Shown here one piece after another: positions 56,472 to 64,000 of a DNA stretch of 64,000 nucleotides. The stretch covers positions 931,928-995,927 of the forward strand of contig NZ_LMDW01000001.1 in assembly GCF_001425205.1 (NCBI RefSeq), read 5' to 3'. Numbering within the stretch: the first letter of the stretch is position 1; each line of letters opens with the position of its first letter. The DNA is from Variovorax sp. Root411. GTDB lineage: Bacteria > Pseudomonadota > Gammaproteobacteria > Burkholderiales > Burkholderiaceae_C. The notes under the pieces were generated by a model, which did no database searches, was not told the DNA's origin, and was given only the letters and a program-made list of their open reading frames with translations. Made by a program: the position numbers and the translations under genes.

Positions 56472-58376
56472 TCAGCCTGCCTCTGCCGCCAGCGGCACCT
56501 GAAGCGTCAGCCGCGTCTCGCCCGGGCGCGACTGCAGCCGCAGTTGGGCCCCGAGGCGCCGCGCGCGGGCCCGCAGGCTGCGCAGTCCGGCACCCGCGCC
56601 CTTGTCGGCGCCATCGACCACGAAGCCGCGACCGTCGTCGCGCACGCTGAGCTGCAGTTCCGCGCCGGTGCGGGTCACGGCCACGTCCACGCGCCGGCCT
56701 GCGCTGTGCTTGAGCGCGTTCGTCAGCGCCTCCTGCAAGAAGCGCAGCAGATCGAGGCTCTGTGACGGCGGCAGCTCGAGCGTCTCGATGTTCGACACCT
56801 GCCAGCGGCAGTCGATGCCGTTCGCGTCGAGCAGCTGCGAGGTGCGATGGCGCAAGGGCGCGAGCAGCTCGCCGAACGCACGCGCCCCGTCGTGCTGGCC
56901 CGTGGCCTCGATGATCAGCCGCAGGTCGTCGCGCAGGCTCTTGAGCATCGCGAGCAGTGCGGGTGCGGAAAGCTCCTCGGGCCTGCGTTCGAGTGTCGCG
57001 ATGCTGCCGACCAGCATGCCGCCCAGCCCGTCGTGCAGGTCGCTCGCGAGGTTCACGCGCTCGCCGATGCGCGCATGCGCCAGCTCCAGCGCATGCTGCT
57101 GCGCGAGCGTGGCGGCCAGCTCGGCCTTGGCGGCGTTCACCTCCTCGATGAGCTCGGTGTTGAAGTTCTCGATGCGCTTCAGGCTGCTCACGAAGCGCCC
57201 GGCCTGCGTCAGCGCCATGCCCAGCAGCAGCACGTACGACGACATGGTCGTGTAGTAGATGTTGCTGTGGATCACCTGCGTGAACACCAGCAGGTCGTGC
57301 ATGGCCGTTGCCGCCGACACGGCCATGAAGGGCGCGAGCGAACGCATCGGGCTCGCGCGGTGCCGCAGGGCGTGCACGATCGATGCGCTGTTCACCGCGA
57401 TGACCGTGAGGCCGCCCACCAGCGTCCAGATGGCGCGGTGAACCGGCAGGTCCAGGCCGCTCGCCAGCCACAGGTCGAGCACGCCGGCCAGCGCGACCAC
57501 CAGTGCCGCCGCTTCAAGGCGCGGCATGCGCGACGCGCAGAAGCGAAGCGCAAAGACGATGTAGGACACGCCGAAAGCCAGGAGCAGCGAAGTGTTGAGC
57601 GCCTGCCAGCCGTGGTTGGAGGCAAACGGCCAGGGGCTGGTGGCGATCTGGTTGTAGCCGAACAGCAGCCACAGCACCGACATCAGCGCGAACCAGCCGT
57701 AGGCCGTCTCGCGCCGCCGCAGCAGCCACAGCGCGGCGAAGAACGCCGAGACCGCCGCGCTGACCGCGAGGCCCAGCACCTGCAGGTCGCGGCGCACGAA
57801 CCGCTCCTGCTCGTAGGTCGCCTGCACGGCGGTGGGCCTGCCGAGGCTGACCGGGCCCAGGCCGGCCTGGTAGGCAGACAGGCCCGAGACGCGGACCATC
57901 AGCATGTTGGTGGCGCCCGGCTTCAGCAGCGGCGGTGCCAGCAGCCAGTAGCGCGGCATGTTCCAGGCGCGAGTCAGCGGTTCGACCAGGTTCTGGTCGC
58001 GCGAGATCGGCGTGCCGTTCAGCGAAACCTCGCCGGCCATGTTGAGGTAGTGCAGCAGCAGGCCCGTTTCATCGGTCTGCGCGGGCTGGTCCCAGCTCAG
58101 CCGGTACCAGGCCACGCCGTCGAAACCGGGCCAGCGTTCGGCCCAGCTGTCGGGCAGCGTGACGCGCGTCCAGCCGTCGGTCGGCGGGGTGGTGTCGTTC
58201 CAGCCCGCGCCGCGCACGGCTTCGACGCGGAGCTCGGGAGGAAGGGGCTGCTGCGCCAGCGTTCTCGCGGGGATGGAAACAAGGAGGAAGAAAAAAAAGG
58301 CGCCTATCAATGCGGCAAGCAGTGCCTGTGCGGGCGATGTGGGCTGCCGGCGTTTCATTCGATCCAAATCCTTCAT
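56472..58376 (-). CDS. 7TMR-DISM-type sensor histidine kinase (NarX-like HisKA_3)
   Basis: The 634-residue protein has a signal/anchor (about 15-40), an extracellular beta-rich domain (about 50-185) like the DISM sensory domains, seven helices (about 195-385), a coiled region, a HisKA_3 phosphoacceptor in SDLHDGLGGMLV (His448), and an ATPase domain with FLQEALTNALKHSAGRRV and VRDDGRGFVV. It is expected to signal to the LuxR-type regulator at 60646-61365. The adhesin gene is divergent, 86 bp away. An ATG at 58358 is an alternative start. Confidence 0.92.
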   Translation of the reverse strand: MKDLDRMKRRQPTSPAQALLAALIGAFFFFLLVSIPARTLAQQPLPPELRVEAVRGAGWNDTTPPTDGWTRVTLPDSWAERWPGFDGVAWYRLSWDQPAQTDETGLLLHYLNMAGEVSLNGTPISRDQNLVEPLTRAWNMPRYWLLAPPLLKPGATNMLMVRVSGLSAYQAGLGPVSLGRPTAVQATYEQERFVRRDLQVLGLAVSAAVSAFFAALWLLRRRETAYGWFALMSVLWLLFGYNQIATSPWPFASNHGWQALNTSLLLAFGVSYIVFALRFCASRMPRLEAAALVVALAGVLDLWLASGLDLPVHRAIWTLVGGLTVIAVNSASIVHALRHRASPMRSLAPFMAVSAATAMHDLLVFTQVIHSNIYYTTMSSYVLLLGMALTQAGRFVSSLKRIENFNTELIEEVNAAKAELAATLAQQHALELAHARIGERVNLASDLHDGLGGMLVGSIATLERRPEELSAPALLAMLKSLRDDLRLIIEATGQHDGARAFGELLAPLRHRTSQLLDANGIDCRWQVSNIETLELPPSQSLDLLRFLQEALTNALKHSAGRRVDVAVTRTGAELQLSVRDDGRGFVVDGADKGAGAGLRSLRARARRLGAQLRLQSRPGETRLTLQVPLAAEAG

Positions 58377-58462
58377 CTACCAGTTCTCGGGGATGGCTTC
58401 GATGAGAACGAAAAGACACACTTTGCCACGTTTCGTCTTATTTGTTCACAGGGGAGAAGTCC

Positions 58463-60613
58463 ATGTCCATTCGGATCCACGCCAATGGCGAGCATGAAGT
58501 CTTGCGCAAATGCCCGAGAGGAAAACAGCGGTTCGCACGGAGGCTTCGGCATCTGCCTGCGCTTGCGTTGCTCGTCGCGGCAAGCGTGCATGCGGCAGGA
58601 TTCGTCGCTGGCACTGCGGGCAGCAACGGTACGGGAGTGGCCGGTGGCTCGGGAGGCGCCGGAGGGGCTGCGGCCGTCGTCTCGGGCGACGGAGCTACGG
58701 CGCTGGGGGCGGGTGGCAATGGCGGCAATGGAAGCGCCAGTGGAATCGGCGGCATCGGAGGGGGCGGTGCAAGTGCAACTGCAGGCAGCTCGACGGCCAT
58801 CGGCGGCGGCGGTGGCGGCGGAGCAGGCATTTCACGCGGCACGGGCGGGGCAGGGGGAAGCGGCGCTCAGGCCACGTCCTCCAGCGCCGTTGCGGTCGGC
58901 GCGGGCGGCGTCGGCGGAGGAGGCAGTTCAGGCGGCACGGGCGGGGTAGGGGGGCGCGGCGCTCAAGCCACGTCCTCCAGCGCCGTTGCGGTCGGCGCGG
59001 GCGGCGTCGGCGGAGAAGGCAGTGCGGGCGGCACGGGCGGGGCAGGGGGAAGCGGCGCTCAGGCCACGTCCTCCGGCGCCATTGCCGTCGGCGCTGGCGG
59101 CACCGGTACGGATGGTTGCTGCGGCTCAGGCGGCCAGACAGGCGGCAGCGGCGCGCAGGCCACGGGCAACTCGGCGATCGCCATCGGAAGCGCCTCGGGC
59201 ACCAGCCAGGGCGCAGTGGCGTCCGGCAACGGCAGCATGGCGATCGGCGGCGCAAACGGTGGCGCTTCGGGCGCGGCGGCGCTTGCGACAGGCAGCGTGG
59301 CCATCGGCTCGGCCAGTCGGGTCGAAAGCGGTGCGACCGGCAGCGCGGCCATTGGCGCCAACTCCGTTGCCACGGCGGCCAATACGGTCTCTTTCGGGTC
59401 CGCCGGCCAAACGCGCGGCCTGGTCAACGTCAGTGCCGGAGCAGTGACCCCCACGAGCACCGACGCCGTCAACGGCAGCCAGCTGTACTGGGTGCAAGAG
59501 ACCGCCGACACGGCTCGGGCAACCGCCAGCGGCGCAACTGCCATGGCTGCTCTTGCCCAGACTGCCGCGGCGGCAGCTGAGGGCACGGCGAACACTGCGC
59601 TTGCCAATGCGGGCGCTGCACAGACCACGGCCAACGGTGCCCAGACGGCGGCGGCTGCCGCCCAGGGCACGGCGAACACCGCCTTGGGCGTGGCGAACAA
59701 CTCGGTCCAGTACGGCCCGGGCGGTAACACCGTCAGCCTGAATGCCAACGGCGGCGCGGGAACGACACTCAGCAACGTTCGCGCCGGCACGGCCATGACG
59801 GATGCCGCCAACGTCGGCCAGGTCCAGCAGGCGGAACAAGGCGCCGTGACGGCCTCCAACAGCTTCACGGTGCAGCAGGTGACCGCATTGCAGAGCGTCA
59901 TGAACCAGGCCTTTGCCAACGGCCTGTGCAGCTTCAGCGGGGGCAGCGTGACCTGCGGCACGGGCAGCAAGGCCACCGGTGCGGGCGCCACGGCAATGGG
60001 CACCAATGCCACGGCCAACGGCGACAGCACCACCGCCGTGGGCAGCGGCGCCGAGGCCCGCTATGCCGGCTCGGTGGCCATTGGCGCCGGTGCCAGGGCG
60101 CTGGCCGATCCCACTACCGCCGTGGGCAACAACGCGGTGGCCACCGGCAACAACGCCGTGGCGCTCGGGGCCAACACGCTGGCCTCGGGCAGCAATGCGG
60201 TTGCGTTGGGGCAGGGCTCGGTGGCGGACCGCGACAACACCGTGTCGGTGGGCAACGCCGCCACCGGGCAGTTGCGCGGCATCGCGAATGTCGCGCCCGG
60301 CGTGCTGGGCACCGACGCCGTCAACGTCAACCAGCTGCAGCAGGCGGTGAGCAGCGCGACCAGCCAGGCGAATGCCTTTGCTGCAAAGGGCATTGCAGCG
60401 GCGCTCGCCATGCCCTCCATGCCGACGCTTGCTGCAGGCAAGAAGTGGATGGGGGCCGCCGCGGGCAACTACGCCGGCGCATCCGCCATCGGCTTCGCTT
60501 TCGGCTACCAGGTCAACGACAACCTGAACCTGGGGCTGGGTGTCTCCACCGCCACTAGCAGTGGCAGCAGCAACCGCGTGGCCGCCCGCGTTCAGGCGGG
60601 CTACGCATGGTGA
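58463..60613 (+). CDS. trimeric autotransporter adhesin (YadA-like)
   Basis: The 716-residue product has an extended signal (basic start, then HLPALALLVAASVHAAG). A Gly-rich passenger follows (about 50-260), then left-handed head repeats (SVAIGAGARALADPTTAVGN, NAVALGANTLASGSNAVALG), coiled neck segments (GTDAVNVNQLQQAV) and a C-terminal YadA anchor (about the last 75 residues), ending in the usual aromatic residue, here W. It forms a homotrimer on the outer membrane and mediates attachment. A good ribosome site (GGGGAGAA) stands before ATG 58463. The gene lies between a histidine kinase gene and a response regulator gene. Confidence 0.92.
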   Translation: MSIRIHANGEHEVLRKCPRGKQRFARRLRHLPALALLVAASVHAAGFVAGTAGSNGTGVAGGSGGAGGAAAVVSGDGATALGAGGNGGNGSASGIGGIGGGGASATAGSSTAIGGGGGGGAGISRGTGGAGGSGAQATSSSAVAVGAGGVGGGGSSGGTGGVGGRGAQATSSSAVAVGAGGVGGEGSAGGTGGAGGSGAQATSSGAIAVGAGGTGTDGCCGSGGQTGGSGAQATGNSAIAIGSASGTSQGAVASGNGSMAIGGANGGASGAAALATGSVAIGSASRVESGATGSAAIGANSVATAANTVSFGSAGQTRGLVNVSAGAVTPTSTDAVNGSQLYWVQETADTARATASGATAMAALAQTAAAAAEGTANTALANAGAAQTTANGAQTAAAAAQGTANTALGVANNSVQYGPGGNTVSLNANGGAGTTLSNVRAGTAMTDAANVGQVQQAEQGAVTASNSFTVQQVTALQSVMNQAFANGLCSFSGGSVTCGTGSKATGAGATAMGTNATANGDSTTAVGSGAEARYAGSVAIGAGARALADPTTAVGNNAVATGNNAVALGANTLASGSNAVALGQGSVADRDNTVSVGNAATGQLRGIANVAPGVLGTDAVNVNQLQQAVSSATSQANAFAAKGIAAALAMPSMPTLAAGKKWMGAAAGNYAGASAIGFAFGYQVNDNLNLGLGVSTATSSGSSNRVAARVQAGYAW
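58826..59101 (+). repeat. 96-bp in-frame tandem repeat in the adhesin gene
   Basis: Repeat units begin at 58862, 58958 and 59054, exactly 96 bp (32 residues) apart. Each contains GAQATSSSAVAVGAGG followed by a Gly-rich stretch. The two full copies are nearly identical; the third is partial, and a tail of a preceding unit begins at about 58826. Confidence 0.85.
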
Positions 60614-60645
60614 AGGGCGGATGAAGAAGGCCGGCGCTGGTCAGG

Positions 60646-61365
60646 TCAGCGCAGCAAGCCGTGCCTTCGCGCCTGGAAGACGGCTTCGGTGCGGGAGTTG
60701 ACGGCCAGCTTGCGGTAGATGTTCTTGGTGTGGCATTCCACGGTCAGTTTGGAGATCGACAGCGATTCAGCCATGTCGCGGTTGCTCAGGCCTTGCGACA
60801 CGAGCTCGAGGATCTTGTGTTCGCGCCGTGTCAGCACGGCCGGTGCATCGGCGGCCGCCGTCGCTTCGCCGGGGGCTTGTGCCTGCGTATCGGCCGACGC
60901 CTGTTGCGTGGCGAGCCACGCGAGGATGTGGCGCGCAATGCTCGGGTCGATGGGCGCGCCGCCCTGTTCGATGCTGCGCAGCGCGATGCTCAGTTCGAGG
61001 TCGTCGCGCTCCTTCAGCAGGTAGCCGATGGCGCCTGCGCGCAGCGCCGCGAAGATGACCTCCTCGGTGCGCCAGGCCGAGATCACCACCGCCGGAATGC
61101 CCGGGTGGTGCGCCCGCAGCCAGCCGATGAGATCCACGCCGCTGCCGTCGGGCAGGCCAATGTCCACCAGCACCACGCCGTAGCTGCGTTTGCCCAGCAG
61201 CTGTTGCGCCCCGGCGACGCTGTCGGTCACTGCGATGTGTTTCTCCTCGCAGCCGAGCGTGGACAGCACGTAGCGCAGGCGTTCCTGCATTGCCGGATCG
61301 TCCTCGACGATGAGGGTGGGGCTCAGCAGGACGGGTTCGGCGCCTTCGATCAGGGGAGGGGACAT
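60646..61365 (-). CDS. LuxR/NarL-family response regulator
   Basis: The 239-residue product has a receiver (residues 15-135) with E21-D22, the acceptor Asp68 (GVVLVDIGLPDGSG) and Lys in YLLKERDD, an Ala-rich linker, and a LuxR helix-turn-helix (about 173-237) with LTRREHKILELVSQGLSNRDMAESLSISKLTVECHTKNIYRKL read in parts. It is separated from its likely kinase gene only by the adhesin gene. It and the adhesin gene converge, with 32 bp between stops. Confidence 0.93.
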   Translation of the reverse strand: MSPPLIEGAEPVLLSPTLIVEDDPAMQERLRYVLSTLGCEEKHIAVTDSVAGAQQLLGKRSYGVVLVDIGLPDGSGVDLIGWLRAHHPGIPAVVISAWRTEEVIFAALRAGAIGYLLKERDDLELSIALRSIEQGGAPIDPSIARHILAWLATQQASADTQAQAPGEATAAADAPAVLTRREHKILELVSQGLSNRDMAESLSISKLTVECHTKNIYRKLAVNSRTEAVFQARRHGLLR

Positions 61366-61413
61366 GCAGCGGATTTTTCGGCCAACTTGGAACAGCGGGT
61401 AGGACGTATCTAC

Positions 61414-61635
61414 TTATTTTCGCGGCACATGATCACGTAAGCCGAGTTCGCGGTCTTCCGGCATCAGAACGCGCCCAGTCCGCGCGGCCTCGTCCAGCGA
61501 GTAGGCGAAGTACGCGGCGAGAACCGCCTTGCGGGCCGGCATGTCGTGCTCGAAGTCGACGGAGATCGCGAGATAGAACGGATCGACGATCAGTGCGTCG
61601 GCCAGCGCGGGTGCTGATGGGGATTCGGGCTGCAT
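61414..61635 (-). CDS. short protein, possibly a truncated GNAT acetyltransferase
   Basis: The 73-residue reading frame contains DPFYLAISVDFEHDMPARKAVLAAYFAYSLDEAARTGR (read in parts), which looks like the N-terminal third of a GNAT acetyltransferase; the acetyl-CoA-binding region is missing. It ends 48 bp before the response regulator start. It could be a gene remnant or a genuine small protein. No ribosome site or clear homology supports either. Confidence 0.4.
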   Translation of the reverse strand: MQPESPSAPALADALIVDPFYLAISVDFEHDMPARKAVLAAYFAYSLDEAARTGRVLMPEDRELGLRDHVPRK

Positions 61636-61685
61636 GCGGGATCGGCAAGGTTCAGGGTGACCCGCGCGATTCTAGGGAGCCGCCC

Positions 61686-62489
61686 TCAGTCCAGCGTGAT
61701 CCCGCCGCTCAGGTTCAGCACCGCACCCGTCATCGCGCCGGCGCCTTGCGATGCCGCGAACAGCGCCGTGGCCGCCATCTGGTCGAGCGAGGGCAGGTGC
61801 TTCACCAGCAGCCCGGGCGGATTGCCCGAGAGCATCTGCTCGACCGTGATCCCCATGCTTTCAGCGACGGGGCGGAACACCTCGTAGGCGTGCGAGCCGC
61901 CGAGCGCCGCTTCGGGAATGGCGTGCGAGCGGATGCACACCGTGCGGATGTTGAAAGCCGCCAGCTCGCCGGCCATGTGGCGCGACAGCGCCTCCACGCC
62001 CGCGCAGGCCACCGCGTGGCCGAGGTAGCCCGGGCCGGGCAGGCGCGAGGCCGGCGTCGACACCGACAGGATCACGCCGCCGCCGCGCTTCGCCATGTGC
62101 GGCGAGACGGCCTTGGCCGTGAGGAAAGTGCTGCGCGTGTAGGCGTGCACGGGCAGGAAGAAGTCCTCCAGCGACAGCGCCGACAGCGGCGTGCCCTGCA
62201 CATGCAGGATGCCGATGGCATTGAGCGCGACATCGATGCCGCCCGCGCGCTCCGCCACCTCGCTGGCGTGGCGGAGCATGGCCTGCTCGTCGAGCCCGTC
62301 GACCACCGCCGCCTCGGCACTGCCGCCCGCCAACGCGATGGCCCGCACCGCCGCATCGAGCCTGGTGCGGTTGCGCCCCGTGATGAACACCTGGGCGCCT
62401 TCGCGCGCAAAGGCGCGGGCCACCGCGCTGCCGATGGCGCCGCTGCCGCCATGAACCACCACGCACCGGCCTTGGAATGCCTGGGACAT
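61686..62489 (-). CDS. atypical SDR-fold protein without the catalytic Tyr-x3-Lys
   Basis: The 267-residue product has an SDR dinucleotide fold: VVVHGGSGAIGSAVARAFAREGA read in parts (motif residues 14-20), ITGRNRTRL, NAIGILHV in place of NNAG, and a C-terminal segment GAVLNLSGGITLD. In the active-site helix the sequence is Y155-LGH-A159 with H158 and C162, so neither tyrosine nor histidine is followed by Lys at +4. It may not be a standard dehydrogenase. It is the last of three genes with an ECF sigma factor and a YCII protein. Confidence 0.85.
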   Translation of the reverse strand: MSQAFQGRCVVVHGGSGAIGSAVARAFAREGAQVFITGRNRTRLDAAVRAIALAGGSAEAAVVDGLDEQAMLRHASEVAERAGGIDVALNAIGILHVQGTPLSALSLEDFFLPVHAYTRSTFLTAKAVSPHMAKRGGGVILSVSTPASRLPGPGYLGHAVACAGVEALSRHMAGELAAFNIRTVCIRSHAIPEAALGGSHAYEVFRPVAESMGITVEQMLSGNPPGLLVKHLPSLDQMAATALFAASQGAGAMTGAVLNLSGGITLD

Positions 62490-62581
62490 CGTCTTCTCCT
62501 CGGGTTGCCGCCCGCGACATGCGGGCGTTCGAACCAAGGACGGACGGCGGCGGTGCGATCCGACAATGCCGGTGATTTTTT

Positions 62582-62962
62582 TCAGACCTGCGGAATCCGC
62601 GCCGGAATCACGCCCGGGTCGTACCAGGTGATCGGCCGGATCTCGAACACGCCGGTCTCGAAGGCCAGCCGGTGCGCGGCATGCGTGGCCTCCTCGACGG
62701 TCTCGCATTCCACGATGTAGATGCCCATCAGCTGCTCTTTCGTCTCGGCGAAGGGGCCATCGGTGACCATCGGATGCATATCGCCCGCGCGGCGCACCGT
62801 GGTGGCCACGTTCGGCATCAGCCGCAGCACCGTGCCGAGCCGGCCCTGCGCCTGCAGGTCGTCGCGCAGGTCGGTGTGGCGGTCGAGCATTTCCTCTTCG
62901 ACGCCGGGTTCCCAGGCGGCCACTGCGGATTCGGAACCGTAGATGAGGATGGAATAGAGCAT
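62582..62962 (-). CDS. DGPF/YCII-domain protein
   Basis: This 126-residue protein has the YCII fold with the DGPF motif at residues 68-71 (MVTDGPFAETKEQLMGIYIVE read in two parts). DGPF proteins are the standard genomic partners of ECF42 sigma factors, and the sigma gene lies 36 bp upstream on the same strand. Their function is not settled; a ferredoxin-like fold with a possible role in signal sensing is assumed. Confidence 0.9.
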   Translation of the reverse strand: MLYSILIYGSESAVAAWEPGVEEEMLDRHTDLRDDLQAQGRLGTVLRLMPNVATTVRRAGDMHPMVTDGPFAETKEQLMGIYIVECETVEEATHAAHRLAFETGVFEIRPITWYDPGVIPARIPQV

Positions 62963-62998
62963 GGCTTTCCTTTTCTGGCTGTGGTTCTTGATGGGAGA

Positions 62999-64000
62999 TC
63001 AGCCGCCCGGTGCGCCGAGGCCGTCGAGCATCGTGCGGATGTGCGCTGCCTCGGCGGCCGTGCGGGCCAGGCCGAGGGCGCGCGCGAAGGCGGCGCGGGC
63101 TTCCTCGCCGCGGCCGAGCTGCATCTGCAACGCGCCCTGCAGGCCGTGGAAGTGAAAGTAGTCGGCCAGTGCGCCGGCCAGCGGTTCCGTCAGCGACAGC
63201 GCCGCCTGCGGCCCGCGCAGCTTATGTACCGCCACCGCGCGGTTCAGCGTGACGACCGGCGAGGGTTGCAGGGTTTCGAGCGCGGCGTAGAGGCGGTCGA
63301 TCTCGGCCCAGTCCGTGTCTTCGGCGCGCGCGGCCTGCGCATGGGTGCCGGCGATGGCGGCTTGCAGCTGGTAGGGGCCGGGCCGGTGCTGCCGCAGCGC
63401 GCCTTCGACCAGTGCCAGGCCTTCGTCGATCAGCGCATGGTTCCAGCGTGCGCGGTCCTGGTCTTCGAGCAGCACGACCAAGCCGCCGGCATCGAGCCGC
63501 GTATCGGCGCGCGCGTGCTGCAGCAGGAGCAGGGCGGCCAGGCCCATCGACTCGGGCTCGTCGGGGAACAGCGCGAGCAGCAGCCGCGCCAGCCGTATCG
63601 CCTCTTCGCACAGCGCAATGCGAACGTGCTCGGTGCCGCCGCTGGCCGAGTAGCCCTCGTTGAACAGCAGGTAGACCGTGGTGCACACGGCCGCCAGCCG
63701 CTCGTCGCGCTCGCGCCGCCCTGGCGTGTCGAACGGAATGCCTGCCGAGGCCACGCGCTTCTTGGCGCGCGTGATGCGCTGCTCCATCGCGCTCTCGCCG
63801 ACCAGAAAGGCGCGCGCGATCTCCTGCACCGACAGCCCAGAGACGATGCGCAGCGCCAGCGCGATCTGCTGCGTCAGCGGCAGCTCGGGGTGGCAGCAGA
63901 CGAACAGCAGGCGCAGCACGTCGTCGCGGTAATGCGCCTGGTCGAGCTGCTCGACCAACCGGGCCTCGGTGTCTTCGAGGTCGCAGAGGCTGGAGATGAG
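62999..64000 (-). CDS. ECF42-type RNA polymerase sigma factor (5' truncated by window)
   Basis: The frame is open to the last base of the window, so the N-terminus (region 2) is missing; 333 residues are visible. Sigma region 4 is seen in LPLTQQIALALRIVSGLSVQEIARAFLVGESAMEQRITRAKKRV (read in parts). It is followed by a long C-terminal extension (about 200 residues) made of paired helices, such as LYAALETLQPSPVVTLNRAVAVH and ADYFHFHGLQGALQMQLGR, which is the TPR-like domain of the ECF42 group. The DGPF partner gene follows. Confidence 0.92.
   Translation of the reverse strand, partial: LISSLCDLEDTEARLVEQLDQAHYRDDVLRLLFVCCHPELPLTQQIALALRIVSGLSVQEIARAFLVGESAMEQRITRAKKRVASAGIPFDTPGRRERDERLAAVCTTVYLLFNEGYSASGGTEHVRIALCEEAIRLARLLLALFPDEPESMGLAALLLLQHARADTRLDAGGLVVLLEDQDRARWNHALIDEGLALVEGALRQHRPGPYQLQAAIAGTHAQAARAEDTDWAEIDRLYAALETLQPSPVVTLNRAVAVHKLRGPQAALSLTEPLAGALADYFHFHGLQGALQMQLGRGEEARAAFARALGLARTAAEAAHIRTMLDGLGAPGG

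Noticed and set aside
58862..59101. CRISPR-like array
   Set aside because: The 96-bp units are contiguous without unique spacers and are in frame within a Gly-rich adhesin passenger.
60630..60660. Hairpin between the adhesin and response regulator stops as a bidirectional terminator
   Set aside because: GCGCTG and CAGCGC form a 6-bp stem only, without T-runs on either side.

Overview
The window is GC-rich and densely coded. Its gene set fits a betaproteobacterium of the Comamonadaceae, most likely Variovorax or a close relative: MHS and MdtABC-type transporters, DUF2817, DUF2164, DUF808 and DUF899 proteins, a class I gshA, and a dyad-rich intergenic element of a kind I associate with Variovorax. 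That assignment is an inference from gene content and style; no rRNA or other phylogenetic marker was compared. I see no tRNA, rRNA, CRISPR array, insertion sequence, integrase or phage gene. The whole window looks chromosomal.

Layout. 1-9.4 kb: a truncated GNAT acetyltransferase, PepSY and DUF808 membrane proteins, a lipoprotein beta-propeller, an enoyl-CoA hydratase, and a LysR regulator divergent from an MHS transporter and a DUF2817 peptidase-like hydrolase. 8.8-14.7 kb: a glutathione transferase, an AraC regulator, an SDR, DUF899, and a convergent pair of a COG0523 (CobW-type) GTPase and a Fur/Zur-type repressor that share an operator motif. 14.8-22.7 kb: gshA, an orphan receiver protein, an SDR, an NTF2-like/MerR pair behind a MerR-type promoter, a ribosome hibernation factor, a CBS protein, a YlqF-type GTPase and a thioesterase. 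22.7-32.7 kb: an acyltransferase, a membrane LytTR regulator, an ammonium transporter with a sigma-54 promoter, hydrolases, an M23 peptidase, a pseudouridine synthase and glnS. 32.8-36.5 kb: one minus-strand operon of DUF6622, sterol desaturase, 2TM protein, LytS-type kinase and LytTR response regulator.

36.7-46.6 kb is an mdtABC-type efflux operon ending in an OprM-type outer-membrane factor. Between its two pump genes sits a non-coding element of about 450 bp with terminal inverted repeats of about 107 bp and several nested hairpins. 46.7-50.6 kb: an SPW-repeat membrane protein divergent from a TetR regulator, whose gene leads into a two-subunit molybdenum hydroxylase. 50.6-54.6 kb: an RpiR regulator divergent from an aminotransferase, an amino-acid binding protein and a racemase; a palindromic operator lies inside the promoter spacer. 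54.6-61.6 kb: an unknown protein, uppP, and a histidine kinase and LuxR-type response regulator that bracket a trimeric autotransporter adhesin. 61.7-64 kb: an ECF42-type sigma factor (cut by the window end), a DGPF/YCII protein and an atypical SDR.

The most interesting signals are the dyad element in the efflux operon, the three matching sites around the COG0523/Zur pair, the RpiR operator and promoter, the MerR-type promoter, and the kinase-adhesin-regulator locus. I did not find a wholly new multi-gene defence or mobile system.
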